From the NCBI GenBank assembly GCA_028284145.1, contig JANQSH010000205.1, positions 1 through 64,000 on the forward strand: a stretch of DNA of 64,000 nt, in the 5' to 3' direction. The translations under genes were made by a program, and so were the position numbers. The notes under the pieces are model-generated. The model was not told where the DNA came from and made no database searches. It was given only the letters and a program-made list of their open reading frames with translations. Source of the stretch: Planctomycetaceae bacterium (GTDB taxonomy: Bacteria; Planctomycetota; Planctomycetia; Planctomycetales; Planctomycetaceae). Below are positions 17,673 through 27,166 of the stretch, piece by piece (position 1 is the stretch's first letter; the number at the start of each line of letters is the position of its first letter).

Positions 17673-18319
17673 TGCGACCACGTACTCTCATCACCGTGCC
17701 GAATGGTCGCGGTTGGATCCACAAGCATGTCACACTGGCTTTGCTGCGCATGATGCGTGACCCGGCTGGTTGTGAAATCAACATCATGCTGCCGACGCAC
17801 GCACCATACGTGCATAATCTGCACGTCATTCGTGAGGAATTCCTGAGCGGTCCGTATGACTATTGGCTGTCGATGGATGACGATAACCCGCCAATGAGGA
17901 ATCCACTGGAACTGGTACAACTCGATCTCGATGTCGTTGGTTGTCCGACACCTGTCTGGGCCAATCTGAAACCGGACGAACCGCCCATTTATTGGAATGC
18001 AATGGATGAAGTGATTGCTGACGATGGAACAGTCGCTTTTCGTCCGCACTCAATTTGCAGAGGACTGCAGGAAGTGGATGCCATCGGGTCAGGCTGTTTT
18101 CTGGTCGCTCGCCGGGTGATGGAAACACTTCGTGCGCCGTTTATGCGGGAATGGAACAGCAATGGGACTGTGGAAACGGGTGGGGACTTTGCATTTGGCA
18201 AGCGAGCCCGTGCGGCTGGATTTCGTATCTACGCGCACTACGACTACGCCTGCCAGCACTTCCACGAAATCGAGATTGGCGAGGTGGCTCAGGCTGCCTT
18301 TTGCAGCGATGAGGTATAA
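17672..18319 (+). CDS. Glycosyltransferase, GT-A fold
   Basis: A 215-residue enzyme-like protein: N-terminal LITVPNGRGWIHKHVTLALLRMM (nucleotide-sugar binding strand-helix), the metal-binding motif SMDDDNPP at about residues 69-76, and later VDAIGSGCFLVARRVMET and TGGDFAFGKRARAAGF, typical of small family-2-like glycosyltransferases found in phages. It is coupled to the last phage-module gene and may modify virion or host surface glycans. Its 3' end overlaps the convergent acyltransferase gene by 31 bp. Confidence 0.75.
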   Translation: MRPRTLITVPNGRGWIHKHVTLALLRMMRDPAGCEINIMLPTHAPYVHNLHVIREEFLSGPYDYWLSMDDDNPPMRNPLELVQLDLDVVGCPTPVWANLKPDEPPIYWNAMDEVIADDGTVAFRPHSICRGLQEVDAIGSGCFLVARRVMETLRAPFMREWNSNGTVETGGDFAFGKRARAAGFRIYAHYDYACQHFHEIEIGEVAQAAFCSDEV

Positions 18320-18993
18320 TCCTCCACCTTCTCGCCGCGTGCAATTCGCTCTGCTCTTTCGGTCATATCGAGCAATTGCTGTTGAACCATCATCCGGTAG
18401 TGTTCACGTTCCTGTTTGTTGACCTTTTCGGGTACCGAGATCGGTAACCCGCCGTGGATAACGATTTTGGAAAAGGGCCTGGGGATCTTCATGTCGGTCC
18501 ACTTCCCTTTGATGGACCAGCAGCTGGAATGTCCATATCCTCCCATCACAATGCGACGCCCTGATTTCGCCGCCAGAAACACAACGCCCTCTTTGACTTC
18601 CCATCTCGGCCCCCGTGGTCCATCTGGTGTGATGGCAACGTGCTGGCCTTTCGCTTCGTCCATCATCTGGCGAATGGCTTGCGAGCCGCCGCGACTGGAT
18701 GAACCCCGAATCCCCTTGATACGGTGCAGGCGGAAGAACTCGTTCAGTATTCCACCATCGCGATGTCGGCTGACCAATGCTGCGAAGGCGGGACATCTTC
18801 TTGCTGTAACCGCCGTCAGAATCTGATCGTGCCAGACACAGAACAGGAATCGCTCTTCGGTGTCGAAGTCATACGGGTCGGCCGTTTTGTCAAGCAGGAT
18901 GATCTCGACCCGGCAGGTGGCATATAACAGTTTCAACAGATAATAGATAAATACCGCTCCGAGTTTCATCAGAATCGGATTTCGAATTTTCAT
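18289..18993 (-). CDS. DUF374 lysophospholipid/lipid A-type acyltransferase
   Basis: A 234-residue protein of the DUF374 acyltransferase family. An N-terminal membrane helix (about 8-27) anchors it. The motif FCVWHDQIL gives the HxxxxD-like catalytic His-Asp region. RGSSSRGGSQAIRQMM and ITPDGPRGPRWEVKEG are the family signatures. These enzymes are proposed to transfer an acyl chain onto a lipid A or lysophospholipid precursor. The frame is open back to 19116, but MKIRNPILMKLG at 18993 matches the family start. Convergent 31-bp overlap with the phage-module glycosyltransferase. Confidence 0.85.
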   Translation of the reverse strand: MKIRNPILMKLGAVFIYYLLKLLYATCRVEIILLDKTADPYDFDTEERFLFCVWHDQILTAVTARRCPAFAALVSRHRDGGILNEFFRLHRIKGIRGSSSRGGSQAIRQMMDEAKGQHVAITPDGPRGPRWEVKEGVVFLAAKSGRRIVMGGYGHSSCWSIKGKWTDMKIPRPFSKIVIHGGLPISVPEKVNKQEREHYRMMVQQQLLDMTERAERIARGEKVEDYTSSLQKAA

Positions 18994-19147
18994 CGCGGGA
19001 CACCTCCGTGTGATCTCATCGCGTGATTGCTTTTCCAGCGTGCCGCGAGCGCATAACTTGCCCTGCTCGTGACGAGCCACACATTTTAGTAATGTGGCGG
19101 AATTCGCAAATGCCAATTTGAAGCAGAAGTTATCGAGGTTTTTCGCC

Positions 19148-19249
19148 TGGAGCAGTTTACCTTCTGGTGTGACGCCTCTGGCTCATGGAAGCCTGTATTT
19201 GCAGGCCAATTGACGTTCATCGCGGCACGAGAAAGCGTAAAACACTTTC
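19148..19249 (+). repeat. Dispersed ~100-bp TA-bordered element, copy 5
   Basis: GTTTACC end conserved (TGGAGCAGTTTACC); the palindromic end is decayed (AAAGCGTAAAACACTTTCG). It lies directly against the stop codon of the next minus-strand gene. Confidence 0.85.
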
Positions 19250-19250
19250 G

Positions 19251-19910
19251 TCAGCGCAACACCCGACCCTCGCCAAGCCGCCAGCGGTCTGTCACGCGAG
19301 ATGGGCCAGAAAATCGATCCGCAGCAATTCCCAGCCGAACCGAAGAATCTTTGTATGTCGGGCGGAGTGATTGACTGGCAATCTGTCTTCGAGAAGAGTC
19401 CAAAAAGGGTTGTCGTGCCAGCAGTGTCGCCCGATTCGAATTCGTTTTCCCACGTCGAATTTGCCGAGCAGTCGTTCCAAACGAGCCGCGCGAACTCGCC
19501 AATTGTTGACGCGTATTCAACACCAACGTCGTTTGCCCGGCAAGGCGCGAACCAGACGGGCTTCGATCCCGAAAGACAAATTGCAAATCGGCTGCGGTGC
19601 TGGTTCGATGGACACGTCGATTGCCCCGCGTCGAGGTGGAACGGTCCTCCTCCAACCCCTCGTAGTAATCCTTTCGGATCACACTGGAGTTGAACGAGGG
19701 AAATTCGATCGAGCTGAACTGAATCGGCTGCGTCGACCGCTGTCGGAAATTCTGCTGGTTGAAACTGAAACCGTTAAAAGTCTGCGAGCGAAACTGTTGT
19801 GGCTCGAACCGGATGCCGAACTCGTACCCTTGTTGCGCAACGGCCAATTCTGCCGACAGGCAAACCATGGATAAAAACAGGCAAATCGACGGAAGATGTT
19901 TAAGTAACAT
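19251..19910 (-). CDS. Secreted protein of unknown function, Phe/Gln-rich
   Basis: A 219-residue protein. The ATG at 19910 begins a clean signal peptide (LLKHLPSICLFLSMVCLSA, cleavage likely after AVA). The mature N-terminus repeats Q-F-type units (FEPQQFRSQTFNGFSFNQQNFRQR). The rest is basic and Ser/Arg-rich. The open frame continues to 20147 but into the neighbouring gene. No domain recognised. It is last in a three-gene minus-strand cluster (22808 to 19251). Confidence 0.6.
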   Translation of the reverse strand: MLLKHLPSICLFLSMVCLSAELAVAQQGYEFGIRFEPQQFRSQTFNGFSFNQQNFRQRSTQPIQFSSIEFPSFNSSVIRKDYYEGLEEDRSTSTRGNRRVHRTSTAADLQFVFRDRSPSGSRLAGQTTLVLNTRQQLASSRGSFGTTARQIRRGKTNSNRATLLARQPFLDSSRRQIASQSLRPTYKDSSVRLGIAADRFSGPSRVTDRWRLGEGRVLR

Positions 19911-20013
19911 GGTGACAGGGTTCGTACCAGAGCCAAAAACAGGTTTCCATATTCTGTTATCGGTTATCTGCCCCGTCTGGCTTTGCATTGTCGAATGGAA
20001 AGTGAAATACACG

Positions 20014-21690
20014 TTATTCCTCCTGTGTCGTGAATCCAACGACGTGTGCTGGCTTCCTGTTGTCGAGTTGACGTTGGAAGTGGACTGACATTTGCCCGCT
20101 TTGTTCGCCATACATCCAGACTTCTCGCAATTCACCAGCAGTGGCAAACCGAACGACCCGTCGGGGCGGACCCAACGTTCCGGCGACTTGCTTGTGTGTC
20201 ATACCTTCAACCACACGCCCCTCGCGCATCGCCACGACAACCGGATCTTCCGGGATCGCTTCAAATGCTTCGCGCGTGATCCACTCGCCCTCATGCCGCA
20301 CAAATCCGAGATGCCGCAATCGTTCGCCGATTTCCCGGGATTCCTCTGTCTCACGGTTTTCGGGAGTTTGACTGGTCCGTGCGTTGGAATTGAGCGATTT
20401 CAGTGTCTTCTCGTAAGCACGCATCAGTAAACCAGTCGCCTTCTCCCGATCGTTCATTATTGTCAGGTAGTCATCGGCAATAATCGACAGGCCCGATGGC
20501 CCATCATTCCTGTACCGACTCTCCCGCGCCTGCACCCAGGCTCGCTTCACCCTTTCAACATCGTCGGTTCGATCATGCTGTTCCAACTTTTTCACCAGGT
20601 CGACCAGTTGAGTTCGGCTATAAGTGCTGACACGCGGAATCTCCCAGTCAAGTTGCTTCATCCACCATTGTTGTACGAGTTCCAAACGTTCGGGAATCTC
20701 CCGCTCGATTCGTTCGGCGATCGCCTTACCGTTGCTGCCATCCGGCCTGGCCTCATTCATTATCAATTCGGTTTTGATGTCCACCACGATCGCCCGACGA
20801 ATCAGCGTCCGTTGTTTTTCGCTGGCAGTCGCAAAGACGCCCACGCGGTCCTGTTCGTACTTCGCCATGAACGCAACGTCAAACTCTTTCACCGACTGCC
20901 CGGCGGCGGGATCATGTTGGACGATTTCTTCTAAAAGCGATTTCAGAGCACTCGTTCCCAATTCTTTCGCGAGTGCCCAACGTCGCAAAAGGACTTCGTG
21001 CCGCAGTCGACTGATTAGCGGCTCGGTAATCTCACGCCCTTTTGCCCGCTTGAGAATATCGAGCATTCGTTTTGCATCGGACTTGTCAGCCAGTTTGAAT
21101 TCGACCTGAATCGACTCGTGATCCATTTCGTTAGCGGCCTTTTTCAGACCTTCGTCGGAGTAGTACGCGCCGCGATTGCGCGACCAGTCAGCCAGTGCAG
21201 ACCAACTTTCGACCAGATTTTTCGGCGGCGGAGTTTGATTGCCGGCTGCGCGCAAAATTTGTCTCTGCTCGTTCACGAACTCGATATCACTCGAAATTCT
21301 GTCAAGCGTGCCGATGACAAACAGGTGTTCTTTTCCGATCTTTGTGATACGTCCCGACACAACCACCGGCTGCGACTCTCCTTCTTTCAACAATAGTGGA
21401 ATCGGTCGTCGCTTGGGCAACACATACTTGAGCCAACCTTTTTGCATGTGCATTTCGAACGGATTGGCAAGCATCGCTCGCCCCTCGACTTTGATGACCC
21501 GCTCGACCATCTGTGGCCACTCTTTGCGTAATACCTCAATCTCCTGAGATGAATACCCGTTCGTCCGCTTGTATCTGGTTGGCAGTTCTGTGATTTTTGA
21601 CTCGATTGACTGGCCGAATATCGGATGGCTGACGACAAGCGGCAGCACCGCCACAACTAGTATCGCTGGCAATTTGAACTGTCGGTTCAT
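20014..21690 (-). CDS. Secreted protein with BamE/SmpA-like C-terminal block
   Basis: A 558-residue protein with a signal peptide (LPAILVVAVLPLVVS, cleavage near IFGQS). The middle is long, helical and charged. Near the C-terminus, GRVVEGMTHKQVAGTLGPP resembles the G-M-T-x-x-x-V-x-x-x-L-G-x-P motif of SmpA/BamE-type domains and is followed by a short beta-rich tail. Its ATG overlaps the stop codon of the upstream zinc-ribbon gene (21687-21690), so both are probably made from one transcript. Function unknown. Confidence 0.65.
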   Translation of the reverse strand: MNRQFKLPAILVVAVLPLVVSHPIFGQSIESKITELPTRYKRTNGYSSQEIEVLRKEWPQMVERVIKVEGRAMLANPFEMHMQKGWLKYVLPKRRPIPLLLKEGESQPVVVSGRITKIGKEHLFVIGTLDRISSDIEFVNEQRQILRAAGNQTPPPKNLVESWSALADWSRNRGAYYSDEGLKKAANEMDHESIQVEFKLADKSDAKRMLDILKRAKGREITEPLISRLRHEVLLRRWALAKELGTSALKSLLEEIVQHDPAAGQSVKEFDVAFMAKYEQDRVGVFATASEKQRTLIRRAIVVDIKTELIMNEARPDGSNGKAIAERIEREIPERLELVQQWWMKQLDWEIPRVSTYSRTQLVDLVKKLEQHDRTDDVERVKRAWVQARESRYRNDGPSGLSIIADDYLTIMNDREKATGLLMRAYEKTLKSLNSNARTSQTPENRETEESREIGERLRHLGFVRHEGEWITREAFEAIPEDPVVVAMREGRVVEGMTHKQVAGTLGPPRRVVRFATAGELREVWMYGEQSGQMSVHFQRQLDNRKPAHVVGFTTQEE

Positions 21691-22808
21691 GGTTCCAACC
21701 CCAAAACTTCTCGTTGGTTTCTCAGGATTTCGGCTGTTGTCGGCACACTCACATCCCGTTCAGGATTCACTTCAAAACCAAGCCGACGCAGAAAGTCATC
21801 CGTTGCCCAGAGAAAGAGAGAATCAACTTCGACAACGAGACGGCTGCCTGCTTCATTCACAGGTTCGCTTTGGGCGATTTGCCGCAATCGTGCTCCGAAG
21901 ACAATCCGTATTTCGTTTGTCGATGCTTCCTGAACCAACTCCGCGATCGAGTGGTCCGGCGGAATACCGTTCATCCGCAGGATGATCAATTCGGAATGAA
22001 AAACAGCCGGGATCTCCGTTACCAGGCCAAACGTTCCCTCTCCGTTTCCTTCCACACGGCAGGCCACATCGATCACAACCCAGTGGGGAACATCATTCCA
22101 TTTCCTGTTGATGGAATCGGGCCATCCCTTTCGATCGCCATGCTGCTGCCGCGATTCGGAAACGATCGTTTCCAACGGCTGATCCAGCAGATTTGCCATC
22201 GCCTCAATTTCCCGCGTCTGCTGCTGAATTCGCAAGGCTTCGGCGTCACTGCGTTCCAACACCATTAACGATTCCACTGCCTGCTGGTAGTGGAACAGAA
22301 AATCGATTGGATCATCTTCCGGTTCGAGCTGGTCAATCCGTTCCAACGCATTTCGCAAATTGGCCTCGGCTGCGTTTACAACGCGCGATCGCCACACCTG
22401 CCAGATTGTCACACCGACAATAACCAGAACACAAACAAGCATGATGCGAAACGGGGAGAACTGCCTTCGTGCGAATCGAGCGATGCCCCCCTGTATCCTG
22501 CCGAGACCAAACTGACATGGGTACCCAACGATTTGTGCGGCAGAACAGTCGTTGATTTCGTCAGTCTCCGCCACCGTTGCAGACGGTTTTGATCTGCCGT
22601 CCGTCGATGTGACTGGAGAACTGACAATGGTGCGATACGGATCACGAGGCAGGACAAAGCAGCGAGTTTCACATTGCGGACAGACGACCGCCTGTCCCCG
22701 CTCCGTTCGCTCTCCAGCAACTGTATTACCACATCGGCAAGTCACCTCAAAGGGATGAGATGCCAGCGAGGAGGAACGGCGTTGCGGGAGTTTGAACCAG
22801 TTCTTCAT
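21687..22808 (-). CDS. Zinc-ribbon single-pass membrane protein
   Basis: A 373-residue protein. The N-terminus carries a zinc ribbon (FEVTCRCGNTV, then VVCPQCETRC; residues ~22-50) of a type common in planctomycete membrane proteins. One transmembrane helix follows at ~120-140 (MLVCVLVIVGVTIWQV), then a helical and beta-type extracytoplasmic domain that contains PHWVVIDVACRVEG. Role unknown. It is first of three co-directional genes and divergent from the large FHA gene. Confidence 0.65.
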   Translation of the reverse strand: MKNWFKLPQRRSSSLASHPFEVTCRCGNTVAGERTERGQAVVCPQCETRCFVLPRDPYRTIVSSPVTSTDGRSKPSATVAETDEINDCSAAQIVGYPCQFGLGRIQGGIARFARRQFSPFRIMLVCVLVIVGVTIWQVWRSRVVNAAEANLRNALERIDQLEPEDDPIDFLFHYQQAVESLMVLERSDAEALRIQQQTREIEAMANLLDQPLETIVSESRQQHGDRKGWPDSINRKWNDVPHWVVIDVACRVEGNGEGTFGLVTEIPAVFHSELIILRMNGIPPDHSIAELVQEASTNEIRIVFGARLRQIAQSEPVNEAGSRLVVEVDSLFLWATDDFLRRLGFEVNPERDVSVPTTAEILRNQREVLGLEP

Positions 22809-23237
22809 CTAACAAAATTCATAGCGGACTATGAGAATTGAAGCTGCCGGTCGTTGTTGAAATCACGTCAGCAGAGATGAGATTCGTCCTGGATTCCCCT
22901 GCGAGACCGAAGATTGCAACAACGGGCACCCTTTACTACCTGAATAAGACAACTTCTACCTGCATAAGACGACATTGCCGACTTCGGGCTGCTTGACGGT
23001 TTTATCAATTGTAACAACTCATGTCCTCTCTCTCTGCCGGGCTTGAGGGATTCATGTTTTGACGAGGCAACATCCGTGAGCTATATGCCACCATGACGTT
23101 GCGTTCTTACAACACTGTCACGACGTGACTTCAGACTCAAGAACAACAAAAACATCGACTGTCACAGGACTTCCGTCGAGGCCACCATCTGTGGGCCAGG
23201 TTGAGACGACGCGACAGCCGCTGCAGGATCAAATCTG
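22809..23237. other. Divergent intergenic region, likely two promoters
   Basis: A 429-bp gap between the divergent zinc-ribbon and FHA genes. It contains a 20-bp tandem repeat (22936-22975) but no dispersed element and no recognisable RNA gene. It must hold the promoters for both directions; I cannot place -10/-35 boxes with confidence. Confidence 0.5.
22936..22975. repeat. 20-bp tandem repeat (2 units)
   Basis: CTACCTGAATAAGACAACTT is followed directly by CTACCTGCATAAGACGACAT, 17 of 20 positions equal. The spacing of two helical turns would suit a paired protein-binding site in the divergent promoter region; this is inference. Confidence 0.5.
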
Positions 23238-26200
23238 ATGCTGACAAATATCAACTCCTCTCAAACGATTCCAACCAACGCCCTGCGGGAAACCATCCTC
23301 GCGCTGGAGCCGGTTCACTTCCGCACAGGCATCGAGACAATTGTTCTTTCGATGCGAAAATGCACGGTTGGCTCCGCTCCGGATTGCGAATTCCGGCTTT
23401 CCAATCCTGGCGTGCGACCTCATCATTGTGTGCTTCTCTGTAGCGAAAAGCGAACCGTGCTGAAGGCCTTCGATCGACACACCTGGCTGAATGAAGGACT
23501 GGTTCAGGAATCGATCGTGTTTCCCGGCGACGTGATTACTATTGGACCGGTGGAATTTCGTGTTCGCCGCGCGACGACGGATGAGGTTCTCGAACAACTC
23601 GGGTGGGAAAGTGGCGTGGAGCCTCACGTTGCGTCTCCCGATTTTCCGTCTGCGTCTCTCCCGCAGGCCTCTCCGCCAGTTGATCAGGGTATCGAATCGC
23701 CGATTGCACAACCTGTTGTAGAAACTCCGGCATCGTCTCCAATGCCGATGTTGTCCGCGACGCCAATGTTGCCCGTGGAACCAGAGATGAAGCGGGATGA
23801 CACCCCACCCACTCCGGTCATATCAATGTCCATTCAGCCAACAGTTGAGAATGCAGCGCCACATCCGTCAACCGAATCGGCCCAGTCGGTCGTGGAAGAT
23901 CAGAAGATCGACCTGATTCATGAACTGCTGGGGGAACTGAATCGCGAAGCGGACGCGGCACGTCAACGGACGATGCAATTCGAACGAACACAAAAACACT
24001 CCCGAGAGGCATTGGCCCGTCGCGAAAACGAACTCGCCATTGAAGCCGCATTGTTGCGCCAGAAACAGGCTGACCGAGATGAGTTATCCGACGAACTGTC
24101 GACCATGCGCTCGGAAATTGCACGGGCGGAAGAATCACTGCGAATGGATCAGAACTCTCTGGCCACACGCAAAGATGACCTGGCCGATCGCGAAGCGGAA
24201 CTGGCAAAGCTGAAGGAACAACTGTTGCACGACCGTGCATCACTTGAGAAAGAACAGCAGTCGCTGACCGAACGGGACGTCGAACTGGAGTTGCGCGAAA
24301 CCCGGTTGATCGAGCAGGAAAACGCATTGCGAGACGCCCGGAACAGCGTCGAACAGGAACGGCATGAAACGCATGAGCAACAGTTGCAATTCGAGCGCGA
24401 CCTGCACGAATTGAACGCATCCCGCAAAGAATTGATCGCCACACACCAGTCCTGGGAAGAGCAAAGTCAGGAATGGGACGCCGTTCGCATGGAGTTGGAA
24501 GAACAGTTGAAGCTCGTGGACGGAATCAAAGCGGAGCTTGTGGAAAGCCAGACGGAAACCGAAGAGTTGCGCAATCGGCAACAGCAATGGGAGTCAGACC
24601 ACGAGACGTTGCAGACAGAGCTGCAGGAACTGACGCAGCAACGACGCGAATTGCAGGACCAGTTTGATCAGATTGAAGCCGAACAGGATAACAAACTCCA
24701 GCAGCGGGAAGCCGATCTGGAACAGCAGCAGGCCGATCTCGTTGCTGCAAGGAAGATGCTCGACCTCGACCGAAAACAGTTGGATCGCGACCGTCAGCAA
24801 CTGGAAGATGAAAGAGTTCAATTCAGCCAGGAGCAGGAATCGTTACTGCATTCCGAGCCAGTCGAAGAGGAAGTGGAACACCACACAGAATCGTTCGAAG
24901 AGACAAACCCGGATGTTGCTGATGAGCAACCGACAGATGGTTCGCTCAATGATTGGAGTTCGATACTCGGTGAGTGTGAGGGAAGTGGGGCTTCTCAGGT
25001 GAGCGACGAAATCGCCGAGGATGTCATCGAGCCACCGACGGTTCCCGAACCGCGACCAGAATCGACATTTGAGGAATCAGAAACGGACTTCACAGGCGAT
25101 GAGCCGAAGCTCTCTCATTTGGACGATTTGAGTCGGCAAATTGCCTTTGAACGATTCGAGCAGTCGACAGAACACCACGCGCTGGAGCGTGTCGATGAGA
25201 TTGATGACCTGATTGATGCCGCATTGGACGATACTCCCGACAACCTTTCGGATTATGATATCGTCGATGCCATTGTGACGGATGTCGACCGCATCCTGCA
25301 GGACAACGCGATTGATGAACTGGCCGAGGTGAATTTTGAAGAAAGGGATGAGGAACCCCATGCGGAATGGGATCCGATTGCGGAAGAAAGCCCGGAGCCA
25401 CAACGGATGGACGAACCCTCGGTTGAAAGCGAGCCGCCAATCATCGGCAGTGTGTTGGACGATCTGGCATTGGACGACTTGTTTGGTGGTTCCGCATCGG
25501 ATGAAACGTCGTTGGAACACTCCGAAGATCAACAGGAACCACAGGAAAACAATGCAGCCGACGGACATGATGCGAAAGACGCAACAGAGGAGGATGACTG
25601 TGGTGTGCGGTCGGTATTGGCAGACATGTTCGGCCTCACGACAGAAGAATTGACCAACCACAACCAGCCGTCAGACGAGACCTCTCCCGAGGAAACCACT
25701 CCCGAAAAGACCATTGGGGAGGATCTCTTTGAAAACCTGATGTCAAATCCGGTCGATTCGCCATCGATGGAACCTGCCAACTCAACCGCTCAAGCTGCCG
25801 ATGAGACGTTTTCCGACGGGCAGGATTCGTCCAGCTCCTGGATGAACCTTGACACCGGATACGAGACAACCGATGACGTAGCCAGCGTATTGGCCGCGCG
25901 AGGTGAAGAGTCAGAGCCAGACGAAACTGTCGACAACATTGGTTTGGACGACGCATTTCCTCTGGGTGGCGAAATCATTGAACCAACACCCGTCCCTTCC
26001 GCCGATCCAGACGTGTCGGAAATGGCACAGGAAGCCAAGCAGGAACTCGACGCCGAGGACCCTGATTCCATCGCGAAATACATGGAGCAGTTGTTGGCCC
26101 GCAATCGGCAAGGGAGTGATGAGGGTTCCGTTATGAGTTCGCCGTCCCCGCAGACACCGAAAAAAGAAAAGATGCCAATGCCCGTGTCGATTCCAACTTA

Positions 26201-26798
26201 TGCAAGCGAAAGCCAGGTTGAACTGGCGTCAGAATTGAATTCGGAAGTGAGTCAACCTGAAGAAACTGTCGCTCTGCCGGAACCCAGACCATTGCACCCG
26301 GAGAGAAAACAGGCTCTGCGAGCCAACATGGATTCCATGCGCGAAGTCGCCAATCTCTCCGCCCGGTCTGCTCTTGCAACCCATTCCTGGAAACGGTTTC
26401 GCGGAGCATTGCTGGCGAAGATCGTCATCTGCATTGTTTGCTTCGCAACCGCGGGAGTCATGTTCGTCGGACGATTGCTCGGCTGGTTTGAATCGAGCCT
26501 GATACCCTGGACGACAGCTTCCATCGGATGCATCATGCTGATCGAACTGATGAACTCGGCATTGAATACCCAACGCCGAACCAAAGCCGTTCGCCAAACA
26601 GCACCCCGGACAACGATGCTTTCCGATACCACGACAGAGATTTCGGACACGTCACAGGATGAATCGGAGGACAGTGACGAGAAACCTGAAGAGAGTGCGA
26701 CTCGGGAATCCGATATCACCACATACGATTCGGTGGCTGACATTATGTTCCATGACAACGGAGAGGAAGACGTCGATCGGCTGCAGAAGAGTGAGTAG
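23238..26798 (+). CDS. Giant FHA-domain, coiled-coil membrane protein
   Basis: A 1186-residue protein. An N-terminal FHA domain (~25-115; KCTVGSAPDCEFRLSNPGV then HHCVLL) could bind phosphothreonine. Next come a Pro-rich linker (~135-200), a ~330-residue coiled coil (~225-560, long heptads rich in Glu, Gln and Arg), a ~450-residue acidic, probably disordered region, and near the C-terminus two hydrophobic helices (~1063-1105; KIVICIVCFATAGVMFVG and IPWTTASIGCIMLIELM). The cytoplasmic part would extend far from the membrane. A scaffold for a phospho-signalling complex or envelope organisation is possible but unproven. Confidence 0.75.
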   Translation: MLTNINSSQTIPTNALRETILALEPVHFRTGIETIVLSMRKCTVGSAPDCEFRLSNPGVRPHHCVLLCSEKRTVLKAFDRHTWLNEGLVQESIVFPGDVITIGPVEFRVRRATTDEVLEQLGWESGVEPHVASPDFPSASLPQASPPVDQGIESPIAQPVVETPASSPMPMLSATPMLPVEPEMKRDDTPPTPVISMSIQPTVENAAPHPSTESAQSVVEDQKIDLIHELLGELNREADAARQRTMQFERTQKHSREALARRENELAIEAALLRQKQADRDELSDELSTMRSEIARAEESLRMDQNSLATRKDDLADREAELAKLKEQLLHDRASLEKEQQSLTERDVELELRETRLIEQENALRDARNSVEQERHETHEQQLQFERDLHELNASRKELIATHQSWEEQSQEWDAVRMELEEQLKLVDGIKAELVESQTETEELRNRQQQWESDHETLQTELQELTQQRRELQDQFDQIEAEQDNKLQQREADLEQQQADLVAARKMLDLDRKQLDRDRQQLEDERVQFSQEQESLLHSEPVEEEVEHHTESFEETNPDVADEQPTDGSLNDWSSILGECEGSGASQVSDEIAEDVIEPPTVPEPRPESTFEESETDFTGDEPKLSHLDDLSRQIAFERFEQSTEHHALERVDEIDDLIDAALDDTPDNLSDYDIVDAIVTDVDRILQDNAIDELAEVNFEERDEEPHAEWDPIAEESPEPQRMDEPSVESEPPIIGSVLDDLALDDLFGGSASDETSLEHSEDQQEPQENNAADGHDAKDATEEDDCGVRSVLADMFGLTTEELTNHNQPSDETSPEETTPEKTIGEDLFENLMSNPVDSPSMEPANSTAQAADETFSDGQDSSSSWMNLDTGYETTDDVASVLAARGEESEPDETVDNIGLDDAFPLGGEIIEPTPVPSADPDVSEMAQEAKQELDAEDPDSIAKYMEQLLARNRQGSDEGSVMSSPSPQTPKKEKMPMPVSIPTYASESQVELASELNSEVSQPEETVALPEPRPLHPERKQALRANMDSMREVANLSARSALATHSWKRFRGALLAKIVICIVCFATAGVMFVGRLLGWFESSLIPWTTASIGCIMLIELMNSALNTQRRTKAVRQTAPRTTMLSDTTTEISDTSQDESEDSDEKPEESATRESDITTYDSVADIMFHDNGEEDVDRLQKSE

Positions 26799-27166
26799 CA
26801 AAGGTGGAATACCGGATCGCCTTCCGTCAGATCGAGTTTCAACTGTCTCAGTTAATCCGCATCCCAAAATAAAGCCCCGGCAAGGCCACTTCCGACGCAC
26901 ATTCAATGCCAGTCTCTGCGCCGCCCTGACAACCACCCCAGTCCGTTACTCGTGAATAGTCCGTCCTGATTGATTGCCGTCAATGATCCGTGAGACGAGG
27001 TGATTCGTGACCGAATTACAAAGTCTTGCCACGTTTTGACATCTGGAATAGTCTACGCGGTTTGGATGGAACGCGGTTTGCTCAAAGTTCAGCAGAAACC
27101 GGGTAATTCAAATCGGCGAAGTCAACAGAGTATTCGACTGAGAACGACCAGGAAGGATGGAAATCG
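26799..27166. other. Intergenic region before pckG
   Basis: A 368-bp gap. It contains a copy of a second short dispersed motif (26850-26890: GTTAATCCGC then CCCAAAATAAAGCCCCGGCA). The pckG ribosome binding site AGGAAGG is near 27150. No RNA gene seen. Confidence 0.5.
26850..26890 (+). repeat. Short dispersed motif (GTTAAYCCGC...AAGGCACT), copy 1
   Basis: GTTAATCCGC, CCCAAAATAAAGCC and GGCAAGGCCACT occur in the same order and spacing as at 31833-31873 and 54512-54550. Not related to the 100-bp element. Confidence 0.5.

Noticed and set aside
6850-19250. Attachment-site duplications bounding the phage module
   Set aside because: Elements lie near both edges (6991 and 19148), but they are members of the genome-wide family, not att sites. 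No tRNA or unique direct repeat was found.
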